From Eupeodes corollae (lineage: Eukaryota > Arthropoda > Insecta > Diptera > Syrphidae): a DNA stretch of 64,000 nucleotides. Numbering within the stretch: the first letter of the stretch is position 1; each line of letters begins with the position of its first letter. The notes under the pieces are model-generated. The model searched no databases and was not told where the DNA came from. It worked only from the letters and a program-made list of their open reading frames with translations. A program made the translations under genes and the position numbers. Of the stretch, positions 1 through 10,425 are shown piece by piece. Location: NCBI RefSeq assembly GCF_945859685.1, contig NC_079147.1, positions 104,949,525-105,013,524 on the forward strand, in the 5' to 3' direction.

Positions 1-470
1 TCCAATTTGACAAATCGAACCGTAAAATTATCTTTGTACTGCTTCGAAAAAAGGTTAGGATATGAAATTCAAATGAACGCATTGCTTAGCAAAAAATCGA
101 TCTTTGCGTTCTCTGCTAGTAATCGTTTAAATATACGCTAGTAGACATAAGCTGCTCCATCTGTTGCATACGAAAATCTACACAAAGTAACACCATAACC
201 TATGAACCAACCCATTTCCTTTGGTTAACATTGCATTTAGCTTCAATTTTCAAAATGGAAGTCAAATATAAACCATTTTTGATATTTCTTAACCCCTTAC
301 TGCATAATTTCCTTTTTCTTCATGAAAAAAATATATGTGATAGGTACTCGTAATTATAATTAAATAAACACGTGTTTCAGGAACTTAGGTTTTTTTGAAA
401 AAAAAAATGTGCTAAATTTTGCGATTTCTGGTTTGGCTCAAAGATGGCACATTGAGCAGAAAAATAAAAG
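1..470. other. AT-rich DNA, no gene seen
   Basis: No convincing coding sequence. The only reading frames on either strand overlap the border of the repeat element that starts near 471 and have no family resemblance. The first ~20 bases faintly resemble an internal segment of family H but are too diverged to call. Confidence 0.6.
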
Positions 471-649
471 AAAAAGAGGCTGGGAAGCGACCCACACTGA
501 TAACTTCCCATCCCGTCTGTCGATTTGTCTTGCTTAAAAGTTTGTCTATAAGTACTCGTATCAATTTTTACCAAATTTGCGTACTATTTTTTGTAGATTT
601 AATTTTTTATGAAAAAAACGGACTTAGATTTTTAAATAAAAATTACTGA

Positions 650-1310
650 ATATCGAAAACAATATGTTCTGTGAAATAAAATAAGTTTGAAGAAAATATT
701 TTTAATTTTTGAAAAGGTATTTGGGTCGAAAGTAAGTTCTTACCATGTTTAAGTATTGTTTTTTTTTAGAGTTTTATTTTTTGTAAACAAATTGTCAATT
801 CGATTTTTTCAAAATTTTATAGAATGTTAAAAACAATATTTCTTATAAGTAAAATTAGTTAGAAGCTCTTATATACAATTTTTGAAAAGATATTTGAGTC
901 GAAAATCATTTCTTTCCAATTTTTGTTATTTTTTCTTCGGTTTTTAATTTATTGTAAAAAAATTGTCAATTCCATTTTTTCAAAATGTTACTGAATGTTG
1001 ACAACAATATTTTTTGAAAGATTTAAGTAAATTAAAGCCAATATCTCAAAGTTTTGAAAAGATATTTGAGTTGAAAATCAATTTTTACCAACTTTTATTA
1101 ATTTTTTTTTTAGGTTTTTATTTTTTGTAAAAAAAACTGTCAATTTGATTTTTCTCAAAATGTTATCAGATGTGAAAATCATTATTCTCCGTTGCATAAA
1201 ATTGTTTTGGAGCTGAAATCATATTTAAGTCGTAAAATTTTGGAGGTGACACATTTTTTTCAGTTTTTTTGATTTATAAAAACCCGTTAAATGGATTTTT
1301 TCAAAAAATA
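650..1310. repeat. Internal ~175-bp minisatellite of family H copy 1
   Basis: About four imperfect units. Landmark words 'gaaaacaatat', 'gatatttgagtcgaaaat' and 'aactgtcaatt' recur at about 655, 830, 1005 and 1178, a spacing near 175 bp. The inverse of the same unit recurs in copy 2 at 3740-4430, so it is part of the mobile element and not a chromosomal satellite. Confidence 0.7.
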
Positions 1311-1341
1311 TACATCTTTGATATCACGTTACAATATATTA

Positions 1342-2240
1342 GTATATATATATATATATATTTCCCCTAAGTGAAACAAACGCTGATGAATGGCCGGGGC
1401 TTTTTGCTAATGTAATCGCTAAAATAGATGAAAAAATTTACACCCAGCATCTATCTAGAGCAAATGAAACTACATCTAGAAATATGTATAAGAACCTCAA
1501 TCACCAGTTACCCTCGGAAGCGAATTATTTCTGTACTGAATTTTCGGCCGAAGCTATAAGCTATATATTCAGAGCTCGTGTCGAATTGTTAAACTTAAAC
1601 TTTATGCCCCACCGAGCTGACTTGTCACAAATTTGCGAGCTTTGCAACAGACGAGAGAATGAAGATACAATCCATTTTATTGCAATCTGTCCAATGCTGC
1701 AGGAAATCCGACGATTGTATTTCGAATCAAGTCATCTCACCCTAAACCGACTCTATGAAATACTCAATGGAGCCATAGGATGGTCTACCCTCTATAAGTA
1801 CTGCAAACACGCCTTAGCATATCGCAATAGTTATGTAACTTAAAACAGCAGTTGTTGCAGTTCAAGCACCAAAATTTTTGTTGATATCTTTTGTGTTTCA
1901 AATCACTTTAAAATTGAAAACGTATACAAATATATTTGTGTTTCAAATCATTTCAAAATTGGATCTTTTTGTGTTTCAAATCATATTAAAATTGTTAAAT
2001 TTCTCAATTAAATTGTGTAAATCTAATTTTAGTTACTTTATGCTTTTTTGAATTTGTATACTATAAAAAAAAAAACTTGTTACTTTTATTTATTTTATTT
2101 CATTTTTATTCTTTATAACACTAAATGAAATGTCATAACAGGCAGACGGCAGAATAAGCCATGTCATTATTCTTAAGAAAAGAAATATTGTTAATCAAAA
2201 ATTTTTGTTAATAAAGAAGTTATCTATCTATCTATCTATC
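1342..2240 (+). mobile_element. 5'-truncated non-LTR retrotransposon, C-terminal zinc-knuckle fragment
   Basis: The open frame (about 1364-1843, first ATG at 1484) encodes the C-terminal tail of a LINE ORF2. It has a CX2CX9HX4C zinc knuckle (CELC, then HFIAIC) in the usual place downstream of a reverse transcriptase, with the catalytic domains missing. The stop at 1843 is followed by ~350 bp of 3' UTR, an AATAAA at 2211 and a (TATC)n tail ending at 2240. The 7-bp word TATATTA occurs at 1335-1341 and 2241-2247 and looks like the target-site duplication; outside it the family H sequence resumes in register with copy 2. It is a dead insertion younger than its host element. Confidence 0.75.
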
Positions 2241-2246
2241 TATATT
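2217..2246. repeat. (TATC)n microsatellite tail of the LINE
   Basis: About six TATC units directly after AATAAAG at the 3' end of the truncated LINE, consistent with a simple-repeat 3' tail made during target-primed reverse transcription. Confidence 0.8.
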
Positions 2247-2465
2247 ATATGAAATTTAATTCAAGTCTCTAGCGTTTTTGGTTTGTAAGATATTTAGCAC
2301 TAACCAACATTTTCACCTTTTTCAAACTGCTATAGGAAAAAACCACCCTCTCAATTTTCTTGAGAGGCCTTTTTGCATCTTTCTGCCTTATTATCTGTAT
2401 AAAAAAATTTATTTGACATCGATATCTCTTCTGGTTCTTGAGCTATGGACGACGAAAAAAAACGT

Positions 2466-2525
2466 CGCGAACGTACGGACGTACGGACGTACGGGCGTAC
2501 GAACGTACGTACACACGCACGCACA
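2466..2525. repeat. CGTACG-rich tandem tract in family H copy 1
   Basis: Repeats of CGTACGGA/CGTACGAA-type octamers grade into CACGCACGCA. The inverse tract sits in copy 2 at 3303-3362. Reading frames over it give artefactual VRTYGRT repeats and should not be called genes. Confidence 0.85.
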
Positions 2526-2719
2526 GACATCTTTCTAAAAATCTTTTATTTAGACTCTAGGGACCTTGAAACGTCGAGAAATGTCAAAATGTTCAATTTG
2601 ACAAATCGGACCCATTACAATAATTTCCCATGGGGAGTTAAAAATTTTAATAAATGAAATCAAGTATTTATTCAACAAATTATGTAGTATGGAATAACGT
2701 GAAACAGTTTTTTTTCTCA

Positions 2720-3189
2720 TTCAACTACAGATTTACTTTGCATTTTCGGCACTCCACATAAGATCTTCCATGGGAGTGTGGAACCTTACACCGCTGTCTT
2801 GTGCTCAAAACAGGAAGGTGATCTAATTGATTTAATCGAACGTCCTGCGATGGCATTATGGCAATAGGTCCTTTCAATTTCTGCAATTGTATATTATTCC
2901 CCATGACATAAGAGCGTCGTCTACGTTTGTTAGTTGTGCTTAGTTTGATACCGCGCACTTGAAATCTGTTAGTGGCAGCCTCTGAACCATCAAGCGTTCG
3001 TCTGTACAATAGCCACGCGTTCACGACTGTCATGTCGATCATGTGAAAGAATATTCTGTTGTAAGACTTTTGTGATCTAATTTGAATTCTATAGTACCCA
3101 AGAAGAGCAAAAGATCAACTCCACCCATATGCCGATTATATGTCAAGACTCCCTTTGGACATGATACAGTTTGGTAGTTCTTTTCTTTT
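2720..3189 (-). pseudogene. piggyBac-like transposase, C-terminal part (relic)
   Basis: On the minus strand the block contains the piggyBac signature CPKGVLTYNRHMGGVDLL (about 3175-3117). After a frameshift comes MIDMTVVNAWLLYRR from 3042, then a cysteine-rich C-terminus (RCKVPHSHGRSYVECRKCKV), the expected order for a piggyBac DDE transposase end. The N-terminal two thirds lies on the other side of a family H insertion (3190-4602), at 4603-5390. Frameshifts and stops show it is dead. In the family this nuclear enzyme does cut-and-paste transposition at TTAA. Confidence 0.8.
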
Positions 3190-3302
3190 TAACTTCCCAT
3201 AGGAAGTTATTGTAATGGGTCCGATTTGTCAAATTGAAAATTTTGACATTTCTCGACGTTTCAAGGTCCCTAGAGTCGAAATAAAAGATTTTTAGAAAGA
3301 TG

Positions 3303-3362
3303 TCTGTGCGTGCGTGTGTACGTACGTTCGTACGTCCGTACGTCCGTACGTTCGTACGTTTG
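3303..3362. repeat. CGTACG-rich tandem tract in family H copy 2
   Basis: Inverse of the tract in copy 1: GTGCGTGCGTGTG grading into CGTACGTTCGTACGTCCGTA-type units. Confidence 0.85.
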
Positions 3363-3739
3363 CGACGTTTTTTTCGTCGTCCTTAGCTCAAGAACCAGAA
3401 GAGATATCGACTTCAAATAAATTTTGTTATACAGATAATAAGGCAGAAAGATGCAGAAAGGGCTCTCAAGAAAATTGCGTGGGTGGTTTTTTTACCATAG
3501 CAGTTTGAAAAAAAGGTGAAAATTTTGGTTAACCTTAAATATCTTACGAACCAAAAACGCTAGAGACTTGAATTAAATTTAACATAATATATTATAACGT
3601 GATACCAAACAAATATATTTTTTAAAAAAAAATCAATATAACGGTTTTTTTTATAAATCAATAAAACTGAAAAAAAAAATTTGTCACCTCCAAAATTTTA
3701 CGACTGAAATATGATTTCATTTTTAAAACAATTTTGTGC

Positions 3740-4430
3740 AACGAAGAATAATGTTTTTGACATCTGATAAAATTTTGAGAAAAATCGAATTGACAGTTTT
3801 TTTTTACAAAAAAAAAACATAAAAAAAAATGTATAAAAGTTGGTAAAATTTGATTTTCGACTCAAATATCTTTTCAAATTTTAGAGATATTGGCTTTAAT
3901 TTACTTTTATCTTTCAAAACATTTTGTTGTCAACATTCAGTTAAAGTTTGAAGAAAATCGGTTTGACAGTTTTGGTAAAAAAAATTAACAAAAGTTCGTA
4001 AAAAATGATTTTCGACTCAAATATCTTTTAAAAACTTTGAGATAATAGATTCTAACTAATTTTTTCTTATAAGAAATATTGTTTTCAACATTAAGACAAA
4101 TTTTGAGAAAAATCGTATTGACAGTTTTTTTACAAAAAATAAAAACCTGAAAAAAATGTATAAAAGTTGGTAAAAATTGATTTGCGACTCAAATATCTCT
4201 TCAAAAATTTTAAATATTGGCTAATTTTATCTTATAAGAAATATTGTTTTCAACATTTGGTAAAATTTTTAAAAAATTCGAATTGACAGTTTTTTTACAA
4301 AAAATAAAAACCTAAAAAAAAATGTATAAAACTTGGTAAAAATTTACTTTCGGCTCAAATAGCTTTTCAAAAATTAAAAATATTGGCTTCAAACTTATTT
4401 TATTTCAGAGAAAATATTGTTTTCAATATT
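3740..4430. repeat. Internal ~166-bp minisatellite of family H copy 2
   Basis: About five units. The landmark 'ttgttttcaacatt' or a variant recurs near 3753, 3924, 4079, 4244 and 4416. Each unit also has 'gattttcgactcaaatatctttt' and 'ttgacagttttttt' words. Confidence 0.7.
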
Positions 4431-4602
4431 TAGTAATTTTTATATAAAAATCCAACAATCCGTTTTTTTTCATAAAAAACAAAATCTACAAAAAATAGTG
4501 CGCAAATTTTGTAAAAATACATATAGACAAACTTTTAAGCAAGACAAATCGACAGACGGGATGGGAAGTTATCAGTGTGGGTCGCATCCCAGCCTCTTTT
4601 TT

Positions 4603-5390
4603 GTTGAAGCATTGGACTTTAGTAGACGATTTGCTGCGTACATAATATGTCGAAGCAAAATTCACAATTCTGTTGTCAATCCATGTTACCACAGAAATAT
4701 CCAGGTTATTAAGTGTCGGCAGTTTTTCCACAGTTGCACCTCTTCCTTTTTTGAAAATTTGTAGTTGAATCCGTCGGGAATAGTTCTCGGCAGTCGAACA
4801 AACAACGTCAATGGATATACTTATTTTTGGAAAATCGGTGTACAACTGTACATGTCCTTGGGCTCAAGTAGCTCAAAGTAGTTCAAAGTCGTAGCTGAAC
4901 CCAGAGCTACCATTGAGAAAAAAGTTTTGATATCCCCATTTGTGTGGTTTTTTTGGGTATTGCCGCATAGATGATCTTTTGGTTGGTATAATTTGTTCAA
5001 CTGTACCATGGACATGTAAAGGCATATTCCAACAAATTGTTCAAGTTCCATTGCTGTTATACGGGCGATTTTTTTGGGACGTTTTTCACAGGAGTATCTA
5101 ATTATTTCTTGTTCTATATATTTGAAAATTTCGTCTGTAAAAAAGTACTTGTAGAATTGTATTGGAGTATCGTATCACCTGTGAATGCGGTTTCGTTATC
5201 ACTTTTACAAAAAACCCATCCCGCCTCTGGGTTTTTTTAGATCTCGCACTTCTATTTGAGGGAGAAAAATGTTATCTTCTAATTCCCAATCGGATTCATC
5301 AGACTCTGGAATCATCTGAAAAATCTTCGTCACTGCTGTTGTCAGGAAAATTTTGTATAGAAGCATGAATACATACCTCCGTAAAATCAA
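4603..5390 (-). pseudogene. piggyBac-like transposase, N-terminal and middle part (relic)
   Basis: Minus-strand pieces in order. An acidic N-terminal stretch (PESDESDWELEDNIF, about 5320-5270) resembles the acidic leader of PGBD proteins. A segment ELEQFVGICLYMSMVQL (from 5048) matches the start of the DDE_Tnp_1_7 core. A later segment (about 4820-4610) contains KKGRGA, SVVTWIDNR and STKVQCFN, matching the 'KGRG...WYDNK...STVKRW' block. The last joins, across the family H insertion, to the piece at 2720-3189. At least three frame breaks separate the blocks, so no functional enzyme is encoded. Confidence 0.75.
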
Positions 5391-6739
5391 TGAGGGTCAA
5401 TATCTGAATTCTGTTATCTCGGTATAAAATGAACTTTTTACTTCATAAAATCGAAAAAATTCACATTGTCAATAATTTTATATTATTTGGATTGCTGGTA
5501 ATTTTTTTTCAAGCATTTAATTTTATTTTTATATTTTAAATTGCTGTCGAAACTCGTTCATAGATGGCGTTTACCAATACAATTTAGAGCATTTATGTTA
5601 CTAATTTTACACTTTATGCACAAAACAACAGAATTTGTTGAAGACTAGAAAATATCGACAAAAATACGGTTTGGCTCATATATGAGCTGCCGTGCAGTAA
5701 AAAAAATCTCTTGAAAACTGTTCAATGAATTAAGTTTAATTAAGTTCTGGTCTAAGTTGCGCAACATTTTTCACAATTTTATTTCTAATAATTCTGACAA
5801 ATATTTATATGTATGTATAAAATTTCAAATGTAAAAACTGGACTACTGGAAATCCTTTTCTTTTCCTATATGTAGAATCCCAAAAACATGGCTAATTTAA
5901 GAAGATTTAACTTTTGATTCTTTGATGGCTTGGCGATTGTCTTAGCCCCATACATAGAAACTTTAATTCCTGATAAAGCCAGAATTGAGCTCTAATCCAA
6001 GACAATTATGTATAGATACAAATTTTATAAGATTTTCACCAATTAATTTTTTTATAATAAATGTTTTTATGTAAAATCTATAGGACAAGTCGTTTGCCAT
6101 CAATCACAATTTGATTTGATCAAAAAGAAAAATATGTACATATGTATGTTTCAATACAACCAAATAAAAATGAATACATTAATGAGCTGTTTTTTGAAAT
6201 TTCGCAGGAATCTTTATTAATTTCTTTCTTCAAAGGATGCTTATTTTAGATTTTCTTATAGTTAAACACTTTCCTACGAATTGGAACACTTCCCTACGAA
6301 AAGACAAATTTTCTTTCCTTTCTTTTAAAATGCATATAATGCACTATAACGGTAAATCTGATCTGTGTATTATGAAATTTAGGGTGAGTATTGAGTAATT
6401 CGCTACACAGTCTAAACCTGCTGTATATTCCATTATATAGCGAATTTGAAACTTCCTGCACATGTTCGGCTCTACACTTCGTATTGGATGGCTTTACAAT
6501 TCCGTATGTTGTCAATGTTTAAAATAAAATTGATAATTCAACTTTCCGCGAGACTTGGCCACTTTCTGTAAAAAAAAACTTTAAGAAGCACTTTTGTAAC
6601 AAAACGGGACATGTATTTCTAGAGGACATTCAGAAGATAGTCCACTTGCAGTTTCAATGCCCTGTTTCTAAGACGGTAACGTAATTTGGCGCAATCGATG
6701 GTAGGCGAAATATTTTTCAACCATAGTGTGTTAAAAGTT
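5391..6739. other. AT-rich intergenic DNA
   Basis: No coding sequence with family resemblance. 6250-6530 may be the eroded C-terminal tail of the LINE starting at 7900 (minus), but only short low-complexity frames are visible. Confidence 0.5.
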
Positions 6740-7900
6740 TTTCTATATTTTTATACTTTTTGCAACCTCGCACTCGACAGTTATTCAGAAGTATACAATT
6801 TCTCTTAAAACACTTTGAATTAGCTGCTGTGTGCAATGTTTCCGTTTATAGAGCATCTTTTTCACGACCAATTAATGGCAGTTTTTGCTTGTTGCAGTTT
6901 TTCTGTAAATTATTTTTCCCTGCTCAAATTTCTTTGAACGATTACACCAATGTAATTGTATTCACTGACACAATCAATAGTCTCACCGTTATACGTCCAT
7001 TTGTCATTCCTGGCATTTCGACATCCATCTTTTTAAAAACCATAACTTTGGACTTTTGTGTTTTAACAAATAAGTTCTATAAGCTGCAGTAGTGGTATAA
7101 TCTGCTAATCATGAGTTGCGAATTTTCTGGTGAATTAGCAAACATAACTATATCATATGTAAACAATAAAGCATTGATACAAACTCCTGCGAAATCGACG
7201 CCTTCGAAAAGGTAATCAATGAGGTTTTTGATGAAAAGCTCGACAACAAGGTCGGAATTAATGTACAACCCTGCCACACTCTTGTTGTTGTTGCGAACCA
7301 GTCAGAAAGTTCCGGAACATTCCACACTGCCAACTTAGACCTTTGTACAACTCGTCGAGCACACGACCGAATTTGAGTGATAATCCTATACCATACAACT
7401 TATAAAATAAAGCTCCCCGATTAATTGCATCAAAAGCTGCTTTGAAGTCGACGAAAAAAGCATAAAATTTCTTATTTTGCGTCCTAAACCTCTTCGCCAG
7501 ACTTCTAAGCATGAAAATATTATCAATGGTGGAGTAACCTGATCTAAAGCCAGCTTGGAGTACTTTCAAAATGTTTCCTATTTCTATTCATACTTCTTCA
7601 TTAAGAAAAGAAATTCGAAGGTATTTCAAAGCTTTCACCACAGATCCTTTTTTGTGGATTGGGAATGTAATACCATCCTGAAATTCCTTAACTACTTTAT
7701 CTCCTTCCAATACTCTATTGAAAAGTGTAACAAGGAGTTCTTTAAATATAACAGTTCCATATTTATACAGCTCAATTAAAATACCGTTTGTACCTACAGC
7801 TTTTTCAACCTTTGGGCAACCCAATGTTTGTTGTTGTTCTCTTAAAGTGAATTTAGAGTCCAAAACTGTCCTTAAATTGGGTGTGTAGAACAGTTGCATC
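6740..7900 (-). mobile_element. Non-LTR retrotransposon reverse transcriptase relic
   Basis: Minus-strand blocks follow RT order. First comes KAVGTNGILIELYK (finger region, ~7800) and GITFPIHKKG (~7685). Next are LQAGFRSGYSTIDNIFMLR (7560-7500) and FYAFFVDFKAAFDAINR (palm motif A, ~7465-7415). Then come GLYINSDLVVELF after a lost PQG block (~7270) and LLFTYDIVMFANSP in place of the YADD box (~7170-7130). The last is KTQKSKVMVFKK (~7060-7025). The canonical Y-x-D-D is corrupted and several stops and frameshifts are present. No target duplication was identified. It belongs to the APE-type non-LTR RT superfamily; I do not assign a clade. Confidence 0.75.
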
Positions 7901-10095
7901 TAGATTTTTTGGCACAGAGAATCTTTTGCCATTTCAGCCGGTTTTTTAAATGTTTGCAATTCACCAGCTTATGGGCTTGACATTGAAGGTTTCCAATAGA
8001 TTCTTGTCAATAATGTCTCATCAACTGTTTGTTCAATCGGTTACAATTACAATTATTACAATTTTTTAAAGATTAGTACCTCAAGACACTGCTAAATTAC
8101 AAAGTCCTCTTTGAACTTAGCGTTGTGCTGGCGTAAGGCGATTCATAATAAATTGCTGAATTTTTCTGGAACTGAAATATCGACACAGTTTGACATTCTC
8201 AGCCATCAAATCAAAATAATTTCTTATCCAGATCAAGACATCAGTCCCCTTTTTGTTGAACTAAGGCTTTTGACATTAGTTTGACAATTATTTTTATTTT
8301 ATGATACATTTTAATTGTTCTCTCTAAGTAATAAATACATTTAATTATCTTTAAAACAAAACACAATTTTCAAAAATATCTCGAGAATTGGATTGGAGGC
8401 ATCAAAGATCTTCAAAGGAAAGTTTAATTTGATCTCCCTAAAAAAAAAAAACAATTAAATTTTATAACTTAGCCAACTAGTTGTTATTCTATTAACCTAA
8501 GAACAACATGACATTTTTATTATTTTATATTTATATTTAAATCACAAACAAATTACTAACCAAAACAAGATTTATGTATATTTTAAAGTATAATAAAATT
8601 AAACACTGTATTGAGTGTGAAGAGAAGGTGAAACAATGACCTATAACACCATACTTAATGTTATTCAAGTTCTAAACATTCCATAATTCAATGACTATAA
8701 TAATAATTAAATTTCGTAAATGCGCATTAATTTTAAGGGAAAAATCAATCAATTAATAACTTAATAACAAAATTAGCCATAATAAAAAAAATAGTTATCA
8801 AACTGATCTTCTTAATTCGAATACATTTTCAGCCTTACTTAAAATTTTAATTATTGACCTATTCCCATCAAAGTTCCCATTCAAAATACAAACACTTTGA
8901 AATTCTCTTATATACGTATTTTTAATCAATTAATATTGAGTTATTATTTTACCATTTGATCAGAGTTCAAAAGCAATAAAAAGTAGTTTAAGTATGTCTT
9001 GTTATTAATTTTAATGAATCCTATATTCTTACACCTCTTAGATGTTATTTATTATATTGAAGATAGTTTGTCCTACACGTTTTTAAAAACTAGTAATTTT
9101 GTTGTAATTTATCAAATTAATTAATAAAAATATCTAATAACAGATAATATTAAAAGTAACAGTTATATTTACTCAAAGTGTTAACACGAACCTACATAAT
9201 TTACTGCGGAAGTAAATTTATTTGAGATTGTTATCTACTACTTAGTATTTATATTTTAAAGCAAGATCATTATAACTACATTGGAACTTTTAAATCTAAA
9301 GATAAGATTAAACTAGACTTTAATCAGAATTATTAGTTGTTTTTACAATAGCTGCAATTTAGCTTTGTGTATTTAAAAGTTTACATTTTTTACTAAGCAC
9401 GTTGCACTTAATTAACGAGACCCATTGAAAAGTAATTTGTCATTCCAAGTTCCACTTTCACTAAGAACTTTTTTTTCGAAAAGCTGCCTTGTATAATATT
9501 AATTCTAAGTAATTGTACATAATATGTATTTTTTTGTACCCCTTTTTGTTTTATGGGCAGTACAGTAAAATTTCCTTTTTTTCCCTTATTGTTAATCATT
9601 TTTATATTACTCTAGACATGAATTAAATATTTCTATATTCATTATATACAGTTTTTTTGTCACAAAGGCCCGTTTGCTGAGTTTTGTAATAAATCTTGTT
9701 AAAAGCTAAGTCATATATAATTTTTAAGTTAGGCATAAATTTGTTTATATTGTACGTAAGAATCTATATGTGGAACCTGGGAAAGTAACACATTTAAAAT
9801 TCATTTAAGTTCACCTCGAAGTATGTACATACGTAATACTGTCGGCCTCATAAGCAAACCTCCTAACTCACAAATCCCAAATTTTACCCAAAAAACGAGA
9901 GTTTCGGGTTAAAATAGTTTTGTAAACTCTTGGATTTCTGAAGTTAGGTCAGTATTAAGTTTATTGAATGCTAAGCTAAAATATAAAAAGAAATATAATA
10001 CAGTTGAGGTAAATTCGTTTTATTTAGGAAATATTAAACGGTTAACCGTGGGAAATAAAAATGTATAAAGCCCATACTTGAATTGTTGTAATAGG
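7901..10095. other. AT-rich intergenic DNA, no gene seen
   Basis: 2.2 kb of very AT-rich sequence. The longest frames are under 65 codons and low in complexity. No repeat, TIR or splice structure stands out. Confidence 0.6.
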
Positions 10096-10425
10096 CCAAC
10101 ACTCTTCACTTGTTTCTTACCTCTGATCCTAATATATATGCTATCAGTGTATTATCGCCTCTAGGCACATCGGACCATTGTGGCATATCTGATGATTTCT
10201 CATGCCTAAAAACTCCAGTTAAAAAGAAAACCACTATAAGAACCGTATAACAATATGAAAAATCCCATTGGAACAGTCTTATTGACTTCTTCAGGAATAT
10301 TAACTGGTGATTAGTGACGTGGATATGGTTATAAACTTATTGTATTCCTCCCCTCAAACAATTTAGCCATAATACCCGTACTTCTAGGAATACTAATCAG
10401 TTTACCCATGAGTCCAACTTCGGAC
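10096..10425 (+). mobile_element. Family J LINE relic with large internal deletion
   Basis: 10110-10310 aligns base by base with the endonuclease end of the family J copy at 30140-30310 (shared words 'acctctgatcct', 'gtattatcgcctctaggc' and 'gcatcggacca'). 10340-10425 aligns with that copy's extreme 3' coding region at 31836-31920 ('tcccctcaaacaattta', 'cttctaggaat', 'cagtttaccc'). About 1.5 kb between them is missing, so this is an internally deleted copy. It ends abruptly in a different LINE at about 10426. Confidence 0.7.

Larger units (their letters stand above)
471..2640 (-). mobile_element. Family H element copy 1 (Helentron/DINE-like, non-autonomous), split by a LINE
   Basis: This is an inverted copy of the element at 3190-4602. 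Reading the minus strand, the 5' end at 2640 carries a degenerate TAACTCCCCAT-type repeat and the 3' side at 501-511 carries its inverse, TAACTTCCCAT on the plus strand. About 30 bp more, running to the A-rich border at 471 (AAAAAGAGGCTGGG), is also shared with the other copies. The interior has a CGTACG-rich tract (2466-2525) and a ~175-bp minisatellite (650-1310). A 5'-truncated LINE (1342-2240) interrupts it. There is no coding capacity of its own. Subterminal inverted repeats, a 3' stem (GGGATG/CATCCC in the best copy) and central tandem repeats resemble Helentron-derived elements such as Drosophila DINE-1. That class assignment is inference. Confidence 0.6.
3190..4602 (+). mobile_element. 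Family H element copy 2 (best-preserved, 1.4 kb), inserted in piggyBac relic
   Basis: It begins TAACTTCCCATAGGAAGTTA, a near-perfect 5' hairpin. The inverse of the first 11 bases, ATGGGAAGTTA, is found at 4561-4571, ~30 bp before the shared 3' border (GCATCCCAGCCTCTTTTTT, 4584-4602). GGGATG at 4559-4564 can pair with CATCCC at 4585-4590 as a 3' stem-loop. The interior has a CGTACG tract and about five minisatellite units. It interrupts the piggyBac relic, whose frame resumes on both sides. No transposase is encoded, so it is non-autonomous. The Helentron/HINE assignment is inference from architecture; a 3' end of CTRR type is not seen. Confidence 0.65.

Noticed and set aside
1..35. Edge of another family H copy
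   Set aside because: Only a ~14-bp word (aatttgacaaatcg) matches and the following terminal sequence does not.
2278..2538. ORF with VRTYGRTGVRTYVHTHA repeats
   Set aside because: It is the translation of the CGTACG octamer tract of family H; other frames and the inverse tract give similar nonsense.
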